Source: Pinus tabuliformis (lineage: Eukaryota; Streptophyta; Pinopsida; Pinales; Pinaceae). Taken from it: a stretch of DNA of 64,000 nucleotides. A model generated the notes under the pieces. The model was given only the letters and a program-made list of their open reading frames with translations, did no database searches and was not told the origin of the DNA. The translations under genes and the position numbers were made by a program. The stretch is from NCBI GenBank assembly GCA_031772625.1, contig CM062805.1, positions 798,873,119 to 798,937,118 of the forward strand. The letters are read 5' to 3'. Position 1 is the first letter of the stretch. Every line of letters starts with the position of its first letter. Below are positions 32,747-45,399 of this stretch, piece after piece.

Positions 32747-34096
32747 GAACAAAAATTCCTATCGAGATACTATGGGAACTCCAATCAACCTAACAGGAAG
32801 TGGTGCCTTTCAAATTCTGAAATTGCAGCAGAGGAGACAGCTTGGTTTTTGGATATAGACTGACTCCCTATAGATTTAAATGGCCACACACAATTTCCCA
32901 CCATTTATGGTGCTCAGGGCTATCGTGTACAGCGCCCACCCGCCTAACCAGTCACAGTGCAGTCCATACCAAGAAAATATGCCCCTCACTGTTGATTCGG
33001 TTCAGCTTGATCACTCATCCTTTGCTACACCCAACTTACAATATGGCCTGCTTCCTATGCAGGTTCCAAGGGAAAATCCATCACAATAGAAATAGAATTG
33101 GTTGCAGTGAAGTACTTGGGTATCTTTCCTTCATTGCCAAAATAGCCCTGTTTCAGAATCTCAATGTTGGGGCTGACCACATTAATGCAGGCTTCTGCAA
33201 TGATGGCTGGCAGGCACCAGAAGGAGCACAAATGTAAACACCTTTATGTTTGCCTCATGGCGAAGAAATCTGCTTACCAGAAAATAAAGGGTAAGAAAAA
33301 ACCATGGCTCTGTAAAACCCAGAGAGGCGACTAAATGAAATTTACATACATTTTCCTGCCATTTGGAGCTCAATGAATGCAGAACCAATGGGTTTTGAAC
33401 AAAAACATCTTGAGCAATTCACCCAGAACGCACAGTATTTGGAACAAGATCAAGACGGTCTGAATCATCGATACAGAATACAAAACATAGGCCAAGCAAA
33501 GGAGACCCAAAGTAACTACACCAAATGCATCGGTGACTGAACTGGTCAGGTGACTCGATGTCATCAGACTCCACAACACATCAGTGGTCTCCTAACAATT
33601 TTCTACGCCATAGTGCTTCTCCTACTTTGACATTCATCTTAGGAAATGTATAATTTGTATCAATTTCCATGGCTGCTTCCCAATGTATGCATATATACCA
33701 TACTTACACAGCTGCTCTGCTATTTTCAATTCTGCAACAACCTCTAATTCTGGAAACAACCCAGAGTCCTTGTCTAGTCACTACTCACTTGTGGCGTTAC
33801 CACGGTCCGTGTACCCTTGGCAAAGTCTATACGTGTAACTTGATGGTTGGTGACAAGTCAGACTTCGGTAAATTGGTAAATGGTAATGGTAAATTGTAAT
33901 AAATAAAATTGGAATTTTAAAAAATGTTCCGCCGGTTGACAATCATTCTTAAGACATTTCATAATATTATTCATTTTTTTTAAACCCGGTAAAACTCAAA
34001 TTTTTTTTTTTTTTTTACTAGTAAATTTTGTTGCCTATTTTTGTGATGTGCTAGAGGCCTTTTGAAGGGCTTTGACATGTTCAATTTTGAACACTG
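32747..34096. other. hAT-like element, right part
   Basis: No gene named. Plus-strand open pieces near 32840-33237 have protein-like composition but are broken and match no family I know; they could be another captured fragment. The last 250 bp are AT-rich and end in the terminal inverted repeat. Confidence 0.35.
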
Positions 34097-34915
34097 ATTA
34101 CGACCCATCTTGTCAAGTCCATATTATTCACAATGTCACAACTATTGATCACAACCTTTCTGACCTTTCACACTGGAAGTCTGGTAGTTCGCAATGAAAG
34201 GACATCCAACACTAATGTGTGACCTTTCTGACCTTTCACACTGGAAGTCTGGTAGTTTGCAATGAAAGGACATCCAACACTAATGTGTGCTGCAAAAGTC
34301 GCGCTCAGTCTAGTTGGTTGGTTCAGATTGATTGGTACACTAGTATCATATTTCTTTTCACTCACCTTTTGACATGTGCATGCCCAAATTAAGAAGTTAA
34401 CCCAACATGGGTCCTCCACTACAAACAAAAACCAGCCTCGAGAAGAGCGCTGAAGTGAGGAGTTTCATTGATCCATCTCCTCATCGCCATTAGCATATCT
34501 ACCTTATATTCATGACAAAACTCTTTCATTATTATGACTAACACTCAATGGATTTTGTTGGTGTAATTTAAAACCCTGGAAAGGATGGATCCATAGTGCG
34601 ATAACTGTATCAAAACAATGATTCTCTTCCAAAATTGGAATCACCAAGATTATGTTATTAACATTCCTTATATGATATAGGCCAAAAAGAACCCAAATGC
34701 ACCTCCAATATGATGCGAAGTATATAGTGAGATCTCTTCCGATCAAATCCCAAACACAATGAGGATGAGAACACCCAAATACAAATTGTAAAAGAGAAAA
34801 AGACAATTGATTTTGATGCATGGATGAGATATGTGATGAGAACAAATAACGAGTGAGAGGTAGGACCAAATTTTTTAGTGAGTCTTCATGCCAATAATAT
34901 GTCACAACACCTACA
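34097..34915. repeat. Dispersed repeat R2, copy 2, right part
   Basis: Counterpart of 6601-7370. It includes a private 68-bp tandem duplication (34154-34221 and 34222-34289). Similarity to copy 1 ends near 34915. Confidence 0.7.
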
Positions 34916-34965
34916 TGGGCATCCAAGTCATAGCCCATAGGTCAGTTGTTGACCCATTTATGGTA

Positions 34966-35275
34966 ATAATAATATAATATGGATGGCCCCCCAAAGGATA
35001 TGACCCTGTGGTCATATATATATATATATATTGTGTGTGTAATCACATACATTATAGTCATCCCTTCATTAAATATATAAATATATAACGTGGAGCAGGT
35101 GGGCATAATAATATAATATGGATGGCCCCCCCAAAGGTTATGGCATTGTGCTTATATATATATATATATATATATATACATGTGTGTGTGTATGCATGCA
35201 TGTATGTATGTATGTAACCACATACATTATAGTCCTCCCTTTATTAAATATATAAATATATAATGTGGAGCAAGT
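34966..35275. repeat. Tandem pair with expanded TA/TG tracts
   Basis: Two units (34966-35104 and 35105-35275) starting ataataatataatatgg and sharing cacatacattatagtc and attaaatatataaatat. They differ mainly in the length of the internal TA, TG and GTAT microsatellites. Confidence 0.85.
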
Positions 35276-35481
35276 GAGCCCCTCTACTGCCACCTCACCT
35301 CAGAAGTAAAAACTCAAGGATTTCTCTCTGCGCACATTCAAAACTTAGGTATGGGGTATTCCCCCTATGACACCACCAGGGTCATGTGGATGGTCCCACT
35401 TTCTTATTTCTCCTATAATCTTCATGCAGCCTGGTGTAGGCCCTTTCTCAGCTTCCACATCACCCTGGTAGTTTAATTTTG

Positions 35482-35725
35482 GTAGTTCTCCTTTGCACTC
35501 ATCCAAAAAGATTTGGGGTACCTTGCTCTGACATCACCGAGATTACGTGGACAGTCCCACCATCGTTTTCTCTCGCAGTATTACATTATGCGGCGTAGGT
35601 CCCTCATCCTATAAAGCCACATCACCTCGGGAGTTTAATCCCAAAGGTTTTCACTAGGTGCTAAAAAAAAAGTGTCATTGTCTAGGGAGTAGGATGAAGA
35701 CCCCTCTGTTAAACTTCTTTTTTTT
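35482..35725. repeat. Dispersed repeat R1, copy 2
   Basis: Second copy of the repeat at 516-745, same orientation. Not adjacent to R2 in the same order as copy 1, so R1 and R2 are probably separate repeats. Confidence 0.75.
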
Positions 35726-36249
35726 CAAACTTCTTTGTCTCAGGATAAAGAGTTCCTTGAAGTTTGAGCACAAGCCTCCTTCCTAAATCTCTGAGGTGAC
35801 GTACCATACCCCATCATATCCTTTTCCCAATGGCTCATCGATAGGTGTTAAGTACTAAGTTCTTGGGGTCCTTTAGGCCATGTCGTCCCAAGAGTAATTA
35901 AATCATGAATCTTTCCTCCTATTCTCCACTTAAAACCTTTGGGGTACCATACCTCCAAGGTCATCCAATGGTGCAAATTCAATGAGGAGATCAGTAGGTC
36001 TAATCACATCGCTCTTGCCTTAGGTCATCGCACCCAAGCACATGGGTGTATGAGGCTCAAGCCTAAATTCCTCCAAACCCAAGGTTTTTTCCACTCCCAC
36101 ACGTTCAACAGGTATTGATATAAATCTGTATATATAGAGTCGTTGCCCAAGCCTCTGGAGATGGAACATATTTTGGTGGCTTGGCCAAGCTATCCCTTTT
36201 GAGCTTTCCCATTGACCTGGCCCAACTAAGCATGTCACACACACACACA

Positions 36250-36295
<46 letters not shown>

Positions 36296-38141
36296 CGCCA
36301 TCTCTCCTCATCTTTCAATTCATAAATTAGGGCATAATGGCCAAAATGCAAACATATAGGCTTAGCCTACAAGTGCATTTAACAGATCTATTTGTCTCCT
36401 TCGTACTCAGGTCATGTAGACCAGTTGCATGCTAAGAAGGAACAAAAATACCACCCAAATATTGGGAAGGTTTATCCAAGGACTCAACCTCTCAATTCCA
36501 CACAGGAAAGGGGACATCCCTTGTTGATATTCTAGTCATTTATCCACACATCAAACTTAGAGTACCTTCTTTAAACAAAATAAAGAAAGTCTCGGGTATT
36601 TAACTTACAGTTGCATGACATAAGTTCATAAACATAAACAGAAAATAATCAAGAGTTTAGTCAATAACACTCATGCATCAATGTCATACTACTATGCAAT
36701 GTTATTTAGAGTTACATACATTCACATAGAATTTATTCAATTCCATAGTTCTCAACTCAGAGCATTTCATTTACAATTCAGAAATAGGGAAAACTGAAGG
36801 TGGCACTTCAATTTTCCACCCAACCATAGACCTATTGTAGCCATAATTACTTAAAATAATCACCCCTGAGTCAGATCCATGATCTAAGGGAATTTTCCTT
36901 TCAACAACTTTAGTAAGAAGCCATCTTTATTATACAAAGGATAGGAAATACATATAACAGTGGGTGGTTTATCAGCTAGTCAAGCACAACATAATTCACA
37001 GTGATGGGTGGTTTATCAACGAGGTCAAGTACTCTAGGAGTGTTTTATCAACCCCCAGCAAGCACCATAGGTGGTTTATCAGTTGTGTCAAGCACTCAAT
37101 GAGTGGTTTATCAGCCTACAACAAACACCCTTTTGCATGTGGTTTATCATCCCTAGCAATCACCCTAAGTTGTTTCTCAGCTAGTCCCTTGGCAAGCACT
37201 CATTCTATTTCCTTTTCATCATATTTCTCTTATGTTCACAACTTTCTCTTTTAGGGAATCCCATTCCCTCATCTCATAGCTCTTTCTAGATTTACTCATG
37301 AGTTCCACCAAGAAGAGGTACCACCCCCACATTACTATTCATTTTCCTTTTTGTCATTTCCTCATGGGTCCCTTCATGTTCCTCTTGGAATATTCCTCTT
37401 CTTTTTCTCATTATTTGCACCATAAAATTAATTTAAGGTGCTAGCTAACCCCACTTGGGTTTATCTTTCCTCTTCCCTATTAGATCATGGATCTATGGTC
37501 CCACACTTCATGCCCTTACATCATTACATTACAAAAATAAGTGGAAATGTACCAGGGGTGTCACAATATCTGTATAATCCGTGGATATGAAATGTTTGTG
37601 GATATAAAAATAAACCACAGAATAATTTGAATCTAGATACAACATAAAAATTAATTAAAAAACAAAAGTAAATCAATTTTTTTTAAATAAATGTAGATTT
37701 GGGTGAAAATGTATTCGAATAATATAAAATGTAATATGGGAAATAACAATATATCTGAGTTCCAATTCCTCTGAGAAAACTTAAACCTTGCTAAATAAGA
37801 AATGCTTGAATGTCAAATGTCTAAAAATATCTAAATAAATAAATAAAAAAATACTAAAAAAACAATAATAAAATTTTAAAAATGAAGTAATTTAAAATTA
37901 AAATAAATAAAATAAACCATGGGACGTCTAGGAAATAATAATGTATTCACGAAAAATTTAAATCCAAGTAAAAACCAATATGGGATAAAAGTATGTGAGT
38001 ACGTAGAGGATTGTATATCCTCAACTTCTTAATATTAAGTTTAGTTATGAAGCAAGCAATGCATGATTTGATATACAAGCTCAAAACAATATGGGATAAA
38101 AATAGTAGGGGAAGAGCCAAGAAACATGCTCGGGAGGGAAT
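35726..38141. other. Intergenic with microsatellites, no gene
   Basis: No gene supported. It contains a (CA)n/(TA)n tract at 36233-36297, a degenerate minisatellite at 36960-37195 and a very AT-rich stretch at 37600-38000. At 37556-37563 ggtgtcaca resembles the reverse of a gypsy LTR terminus, but no partner end was found. Confidence 0.45.
36960..37195. repeat. Degenerate minisatellite, about 30-42 bp units
   Basis: Six to seven head-to-tail units built on GTGGTTTATCA(N)CAAGCAC, with unit length varying from about 30 to 42 bp. Confidence 0.8.
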
Positions 38142-39360
38142 TGATCCAAGATCTTTTGCTTATAGATGTATTAAAGAATTACATGCATAATTTGTAGCTT
38201 AAACATAGAAATTTAATGTGCACATGAGAGAAGAGGAGAAACACATAAAGCATGAAAGAAGACAACAAGACTTGATAATGGAGTTCATCCGACTTGGACT
38301 ATGTCTCTGGGCCCTGCTCAATCAATGGGGAGGCCTTCATTCATTAAGTGGCATAAGAAAGAAGAGTACAAACATCAGTTACAAAAAAGGAGTTTTATAC
38401 CTCCATACTGAAAAATGGTCGAAAAATGTAGAACTCTGATGGAGAAATCGACAACGCCATTGCGTTCATGGCATCGAGAAATGCTGAAACTGTACAAAAT
38501 TTGTCAAAATCTGACAAAGTGAAAATTCGGCCCTCCTGCAAAAATTTGCCTCGAACTTTGTGCACTGCCTCCTCTCCCTAGGCGCACTGATAAACTGCGT
38601 TTAAATAATAAACGATGGGCGGATTACACAACAATCAGTTGTAGCGCAGTGGTAAATTTGGAGAGTTGTTGAGGAGGGGTCGAGGGATCAAATCTTGCCC
38701 CTCCCCTTTTATCCATGAAATATAAATAGTTTATGTTTGGGGGGCAGGTCCACCATACTTGGTGGCCCGCTCCCCCCATTTCTGTTGCCGCCTTTGATGA
38801 TAGGGTGATGTGGAGGGGCGACGGGGTTGATAGCCCGCGCCCCCCACTATATTAATATGCTCTGTTATGTGGGTTGTGGGGTGGCGAGGTCATGGCCGCC
38901 CACCCCTCTTATTTAAGTTGTTGGTTTTGTGGGAGGGGCTGGGGGTAGTGGCCCACCCCTCCACTAATCATTGCTTAATACGGTTTAGGGTGGTAGGGTT
39001 GGTGGCCTGTCACCCTTTTTTTATAATTTTTTTTGTTAAATAAAACAACCAGGCCCTTTTTGAAAATTCAGATTTTGACCGAAGGAGTCATTTTAACCAG
39101 GCAACAATTTCGCCCGAAATCTGGCCGAAGTTGGCCGGAAAAGTCCAAATTGTGTCTTTGTTAATTCTGCCCAGTGAGCAAAAGTCAACCCAACTTCGAT
39201 TGCCTCTATCTCCTTCACCTGGACTCAGATTAGAGTGCCATTCGCACCGTTAGAACCAGGGCGATGAGAACTTCGATCTAATGTCAAGTTAATTATCTTT
39301 TCGCCACTTTGAATTTTGAGCCTTTCCATGCCACTGATGTCTGGAGATCCACCTGAATCA
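38142..39360 (-). repeat. 3' LTR of gypsy C
   Basis: Contains a G-rich segment (38740-39010) with repeated ggtggcccgc-type motifs and a tRNA-like pair of Pol III boxes (A-box-like 38641-38653, B-box-like 38685-38695). It ends beside the polypurine tract. Confidence 0.9.
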
Positions 39361-39465
39361 ATCCTCCCCATTGAGGAGCTTTTGGACTGCCAAAAGCCTT
39401 ATCAGTCAATTGGCAAGTGAGGGAATTGTTCCCTCACTCTTTATTTTTCCAGCCATTTTGCCTTC

Positions 39466-41019
39466 CTAGGGTGCATCCCCTTGAAACAACTCGAAGGTAT
39501 TCCACATCTCCCCATCGTGAAGCCCTGGTTCCTTTGTCAAGGATGATGTCATAATTAATGGTGGCTCATACAGCTTTAAGTTTTCCACATTCACTATGGA
39601 GTACATTTGCATATATATCGGAAAATCGAGATAGAAGTCATTGTTTCCAATCTTCTCTAAGATGGTGAATGGACCACACTGGATTGGTTGCAACTTCTTC
39701 CCTTCTCCCTTCATCCTATCCTTGCTGATATGGAACCACACTTTGTCGCCCACTTGAAATTGATGGTCAACTCGGTGTTTGTCATGTCGAGCCTTGTACC
39801 AGGCTTGACTTTTCTCCAACTGCTCCTATACTGCTTGGTGAATCAACTGGATCCACTAAATGAACTATTGCGCTTTGTCCCTATCATCACGTCCACTGGA
39901 GTCATCTTCCCTTCCAAAGACCATATCAAAAGGGTCTTTTGGCAGGTAGCCAAAACATGTCTCAAATGGTGAATGATGCGTAGATGAGTGCACTGCTCAA
40001 TTGTAGGAATGTTGCACATATGGAAGATGCTCATCCCACAACTTAGGATGTTTCCCACAATAGCCTTGCAACAAGTGTACCATGGTGCGGTTGACAACCT
40101 CTGTCTGTCCGTCAGTCTGTGGATGAAATGTCATGCTTCTTTTCAACTTGGTGTCCATCATCTTCCACAAGTTGGTCCAAAACTCTCCGAGAAAGCGAGA
40201 GTCCCAATCTGACACAATCGATGTGGGCAACCCAAAATGGACCCAAACATGCTGAAAGAAAAGATAAGCAATCTGCTCTACAGTGATCTGCTTTTTACAA
40301 GGCATTAAAATACACATCTTACTAAAACGGTCAATGACGACATACAAATAGTCGTGACTTTTTCTAGACAAAGGCAAACCTCCTACAAAATCCATCGACA
40401 CACTTTCCCATGGACGACTCAGAATAGGGAGTGGTGTGTAGAGCCCGAGTTTTCTATTAGAGGGCTTTGAAACAGAACACATCACACATCCCTTTACATA
40501 GTGAGTCACAATGTTCTTCATATGAGGCCAAAAACAAAATCTTTGTACATGACACAAAGTTTTTTCAATACCAAAATGACTAGACACAAGGGAGGCGTGG
40601 GCCTCCTGGATTACATGTACCCTTTCTCCTGTGGGTATGCACAATTTTCCAAGGTGATACAATAGTTTCCCCTGCAAGTGATAGTTGTCCACTTGTGAAC
40701 CATGGGTTAGTTTTGCATAAATCTCCTTAAAGTCATCATTGTTAGCATATTGTTCAGCATAACTTTCAAAAGATAACGAAGCATTATGCAAAATAACAGA
40801 AGTAGAAATAGGAGGGCGAGATAGCATATCGGCCACTTTGTTGCTAGTGCCCTTCTTATACTTTATTACCAGATGAAACTGCTGAAGAAAACCCATCCAC
40901 CTGAAATGACGAGATTGCTGCAACTTGGTTTGTGACTGAAGATACTGCAAGGGTTGATGATCTGTATGGATGATGGTCTCCTTGCCGATCAGGTAGTGTT
41001 TCCACTTTTTCACACTCTA
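39466..41019 (-). pseudogene. Gypsy C RNase H and integrase
   Basis: The frame begins after TAG 41017-41019 with KKWKHYLIGKETIIHTDHQPL (RNase H end) and KKGTSNKVADMLSRPP. Integrase follows: the zinc module ending CVMCSVSK, SMDFVGGLP, VVIDRFSKM, SIVSDWDSRF (W in place of the usual R) and FHPQTDGQTEVVN. TGA at 39997 and TAGs at 39865, 39856 and 39826 break the C-terminal part. A module starting YKARHDKHRVDHQFQVGDKVW and GPFTILEKIGNNDFYLDFP then runs to 39466. No chromodomain is visible. Catalytic D, D and E are present. Confidence 0.88.
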
Positions 41020-42901
41020 GATGAGGGTATATAATTCCTTCTCATAAGTGGGATAGTTTATCACAGCCTGAGAGAACTTCTGTGAATGGTAACATATCGG
41101 CTTTTTTTTTTTGCATCAGTACAGCTCCCATGGCATATCCGTTGGCATATGTCCCAATCTCGAATGGCTGTTGGAGATCTGGTAAGGCCAAGACCGGTGC
41201 GGTGCTGATATTTTCTTTCAATGTTTCGAAGGACTTTTGTTGCTTTCCTCCCCATTGAAAGACTTGCTTTACACTTATCAATGTGTGTAAAGGTGATGCA
41301 ATAATAGAGAAATTGGCAATAAATCTCCTCCAATACTATACTACACCTAAAAAGTTGCGAACCTCGGTTACACTAGTAGGCTTAGGCCAATTTACAATTG
41401 CTTCAACTTTAGAAGGATCAATTTTTTGCTGACCATGACCAATAATATGACCTAAGTAAACCAAAGAGGTTTTCCCAAACTCACACTTTGACAAATTTAC
41501 ATAGAGTTTTTCTCTTTTCAATACATCAAGCACTTTCTTCACATGGCATACATGTTCATTCCAACTTTTACTAAAGATAAGAATATCATCTAGATATACA
41601 AAAACAAATTCATCAATGAAAGGCCTAAAGAGATCATTCATGACCCTCATGAAAGTGGCTAGAGAGTTGCAAAGTCCGAATGGCATCACCATCCATTCGA
41701 ACAACCCCTGTTTGGTCTTGAAGGCAGTTTTCCACACATCCTTCTCTGCAATTCAGACATGGTGATAGCCACTACGCAAATCCAATTCGGTGAAATAGAT
41801 AGCATTCTTTAATTGATCTAGTAAGTCATAAATGTGGGGAAGAGGGTAACGATTTTTCACTGTGATTTTGTTTAGTGCTCGATAATCCATGCACATCCTC
41901 CATGTGCCATCTTTCTTCGGCACTAAGACAATCAGTGAGCCACATGGAGAAGTGCTCGGTCTGATGACCCCTTGGTTCAATAGTTCCTGCACCTACTTTT
42001 TGATATTTTCCATCTTAATGGTCGACATCTTGTACATGCCAATATTTGGTAAAGGAGCGTCATGTTGCAAATGGATCTCATGTTGGATTTGCCTCTTCGT
42101 AGGTAATCCCCTTGGTTCCTGAAACATCTCATCATAGTTAGAAATTAATTCACATAATTCCTTTTTATGCACATGATCACAACCCTGGAAAGAATCGGAT
42201 AATTCTGCATCTTTACCCCTTACAACCATAAGCATGCAACCCTTGCTAGAATTCACCAACCTCTTCATTTGTCTTGTACTTACAAGGCTAGCATTGATTT
42301 TAGTTTGATGAGCCCTTACAATATATTCTACCCCATCTTTTGTGATTTGGTATTTGTTTTCATGACAGAAGAAGATTTCCTTTCTATCATATAGATATGG
42401 ACTCCCTAACACCATGCCACGGATATCCAATGGTATCACATCAAGCTTTACCTCATCCACTAACTTAGAAGCAATCACAAATTTAACCTTCCACTGCTTA
42501 GTTACATTAAGTTTTGCTTTATCATGTACCCATCCAAGTGGGTAAGGTTTTAGATGTGGTTTGGTTTCTAAGCCTAGCTTCTTTACCAAGGACTCTGAAA
42601 TTAAGTTTGCTTGGGATCCGATATCAAATAGAGTTTCCAATTTTGTATGATTTATGATAACTCTAATATGAAATAGCTCAACTCTCTTTCGTTCATTAGG
42701 AAGAGACTCATATATTGAACTAGTGCCTTCATGTGATTCAGAATTAACATGAGGTGTAAGAGTACCTTTTGTTCCTGCTGATGTGATCAATGCTTCATCT
42801 CCTGAATCGGATCCAAGGTCTTGTTGCACAGTTGCCACTATCTTCTGCTTGCCTTTTCTTCCATACTTCTTTGGTCTCTTTTCCGGGTAAGTTTCCAACA
42901 A
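41020..42901 (-). pseudogene. Gypsy C protease and reverse transcriptase
   Basis: The protease lies in 41993-42901: TLFDIGSQANLI (Ile in place of Ser in the usual D-S/T-G) and MVLGSPYLYDR. RT follows in the same frame: [36 protein letters not shown] and [14 protein letters not shown] at 41753, then WMVMPFGLCNSLATF, the catalytic YLDDIL, KCEFGKTSLVYLGHIIG and TAG at 41336. TAG at 41993 precedes RT. A run of about 13 A (sense) near 41103-41115 is where the register shifts by one. The RNase H start is otherwise recognisable. Confidence 0.88.
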
Positions 42902-43698
42902 TGATTGTCGTCATGACCTTCCTTTTTGCAGTTAGTACAATAAGGTCTTTCTCCTTCATCTTTCTTGGTTGATGTCGTCCTCTTCTCCTTTCCTTTTTCT
43001 TTCACTTTGTGTTTGCCATTTGGAGGTTTGAAAGATGGTTTCTTGAAATGATCATCTCTTTCATTTTTTTCCTTGTTCTCAAGATGGATGACCTTTACAC
43101 TGGCCGAGTCAATAGTAGTTTGTTCAAACAATAATAATGAATGTCTAAGGTAACTATGTAATGATCCAATATACTTAGTTACTACTTCAGGTGAGTCAAG
43201 TGCAATGCCCAAATTAAGTCCCTGTTTTCTAAATTCCTATGTAAAGCTTTGAACATCCTGACCTCTGCCTTGCCTTAGGTATTTCCAATCCATTACGGCT
43301 TTTTGTTTATAACCCAAGGGATAAAATTGTTCCTTTAATGCAAAAATGAAACTAGGCCACAAGGAAAGAAGATTAGCCACGCTCTTACTACTTCGCAATT
43401 TGCTCTCCCACCAAATGAGAGCGGTGCTACTCAGCTGAAGAGAGGCCAGCTGAATCTTTGCTTTGTCCTCTTCGATCTGCTGAATCCTGCAGTAGATTTC
43501 AATCTGCCTAATCCAATTATTAAGCTTTTCTGCATTACTTTCACCGTTAAACACAGGAAGATCAAATTTGACATCTAATTTAAAGAAAGGTTTCTTAGAT
43601 GCATCCCTTGAATTTCTATGATGATGGTGATGAGAGGAAGAAGAAATTTCACTCGTGGAAGAAGAAGGAGGGGGTTCTTCTCCACCATTTCCATCCAC
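42838..43698 (-). pseudogene. Gypsy C gag
   Basis: Starts ATG 43696-43698. A Ser/His-rich head is followed by the capsid-like core: FDLPVFNGESNAEKLNNW, STALIWWESKL and LKEQFYPLGY. TAG at 43237-43239, then in the same frame a basic region and a classic zinc knuckle CTNCKKEGHDDNHC (CX2CX4HX4C). Just after the knuckle the register shifts by one near 42880-42895, into the protease frame. Confidence 0.88.
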
Positions 43699-43965
43699 TG
43701 AACCTTATTCTTCTAGATTTCTCTCTTCTACTTTCTCCAGCCTTGAAAGCAACTAACCGACATTTTTTGCCATTGTATAGAAGGTTTTGTGGAAGTTGCG
43801 CTCCTCTTCATGACTAGCCTCTTCACCTGCCATGTTTCTCTTTCGATGTGCACGCCCCACTTCGGGATCGAAAGACTTTAGTTTCCCTTCGCCTCTTCGA
43901 AGCTTATTTCTTGTTAGCATATAAACATGCAATTCACATCTAAAAAGACCTGCTCTGATACCACT

Positions 43966-45200
43966 TGATCCAAGATCTTTTGCTTGTAGATTTATTAAAG
44001 AATTACATGCATAAATTGTAGCTTAAACATAGAAATTTAATGTGCACATGAGAGAAGAGGAGAAACGCATAAAGCATGAAAGAAGACAACAAGACTTGAT
44101 AATAGAGTTCGTCCGACTTGACTACATCTCCGGGCTCTACTCGATCAATGGGGAGGCCTTCATTCATTAAGTGGCATGAGAAAGAAGAGTACAAGAATCA
44201 GTTACAAAAAAGGAGTTTTATACCTCCATACTGAAAAATGGCTGAAAATGCAGAACTCTAATGGAGAAACAGACAATGCCATTGCGTTCGTGGCGTCGAG
44301 AAATGCTGAAACCATATAAAAATTGTTAAAATCTGACAAAGTGAAAATTTGGCCCTCCTGCAAAAATCTGCCTCGAACTAAGTGCACTGCCTCCTCTACC
44401 TGGGTGCACTGATAAACTGCGTTTAAATAATAAACGGTGGGCAGATTACACAACAATCAGTTGTGGCACAGTGGTAAATTTGGAGAGTTGTTGAGGAGGG
44501 GTCGGGGGATCAAATCCCGTCCCTCCCCTTTTATCCATGAAATATAAAATAGTTTATGTTTGGGGGACAGGTCCACCGTACTTGGTGGCCCGCTCCCCAC
44601 ATTTTTGCTACCTCCTTTGATGATAGGGTGATGTGGAGAGATGACGGGGTTGAGAGCCCACGCCCCCCACTATATTAATATGATCTGTTATGTGGGTTGT
44701 GGGGTGGCCAAGTCATGGTTGCCCACCCCTCTTATTTAAGTTGTTGGTTCCGTGGGAGGGGACAGGGGTAGTGGCCTGCCCCTCCACTAATCATTGCTTA
44801 ATACAGTTTGGGGTGGCGGGGTTGGTGGTCCGCCACCCTTTTTTTATAATTTTTTTTTTGTTAAATAAAACAACCCAACCCTTTTTGAAAATTCAGATTT
44901 TGACCAAAGGAGTCATTTTAACCAGGCGACAATTTTGCCCGGAATTTGAACGGAGTTGGCTGGATTCTATCTACCGAAAAAGTCTAAATTGTGTCTTTGT
45001 TAATCCTACCCAGTCAACAAAAGCCAACCCAACTTTGATTGCTTCTATCTCCTTCATCCGGACTCGGATTGGAGTGTCGTTCACATCGTTGGAATCAGGG
45101 CGACGAGCACTTCGATTTGATGTCAAGTAAATCATATTTCCACCACTTTGAATTTTGAGCCTTTTCCATGCCACTAGTGTTTGGAGATCCACCTGGATCA
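43966..45200 (-). repeat. 5' LTR of gypsy C
   Basis: About 90% identical by eye to 38142-39360. A-box-like 44463-44475 and B-box-like 44507-44517 match tRNA promoter consensus better than in the other copy. Confidence 0.9.
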
Positions 45201-45399
45201 GAAACACACCAAACAATGGAGGTGGTACTCTCTCAACTGAGCCATGGGATGTATAGTAAATATTATGTATACACATAGTAGGAGGGAAATTGGGGTTTAA
45301 CTAATCAATTGGAATTTATTTTATCAACAATTCATTGTTTAAAACATTTGGAGCATGGGAATTCATATCTCTTAGAGGGTTGAAGACTTCAAGGCTTCT

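Larger units (their letters stand above)
30887..34096. mobile_element. hAT-like non-autonomous DNA transposon
   Basis: A 3,210-bp insertion in R2 copy 2. Flanks attatgac (30879-30886) and attacgac (34097-34104) form an 8-bp target duplication with one C/T difference; R2 copy 1 shows the single-copy site at about 6600. The ends are 17-bp imperfect inverted repeats (14 of 17 match), CACTGATCAAATTTGAA and CAGTGTTCAAAATTGAA. An 8-bp duplication with CA(C/G)TG ends fits the hAT superfamily. No transposase is seen, so it would depend on one in trans. It carries an F-box gene fragment and other coding-looking stretches. Confidence 0.75.
38142..45200 (-). mobile_element. Ty3/gypsy element C
   Basis: A 7.06-kb element on the minus strand. 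LTRs 38142-39360 (1,219 bp) and 43966-45200 (1,235 bp) have TGATCC...GGATCA-type ends. The primer site (reverse complement of GCTCTGATACCA, 43952-43963) lies 2 bases from the 5' LTR. The polypurine tract is the strip starting at 39361, atcctccccat. Flanks ggaat and gaaac agree at 3 of 5 bases, both mismatches being transitions, so the target duplication is weak. Internal order is gag, protease, RT, RNase H, integrase. Stops are almost all TAG or TGA at expected Gln or Arg positions. Confidence 0.93.

Noticed and set aside
34510-34938. 142-codon minus-strand ORF
   Set aside because: It lies in repeat R2. The same region in copy 1 (about 7000-7340) is interrupted by stops, and no domain is recognisable.
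36020-36311. Two overlapping minus-strand ORFs of 93 and 68 codons
   Set aside because: Their N-terminal sequence is translated (CA)n/(TA)n microsatellite; no real protein features.
37556-37563. LTR end (ggtgtcaca) of another gypsy element
   Set aside because: No partner terminus, target duplication, primer site or coding remnant could be tied to it.
44457-44520. A functional tRNA gene in the gypsy C LTR
   Set aside because: Box A and B resemble tRNA promoters, but no complete cloverleaf or acceptor stem can be drawn by eye.
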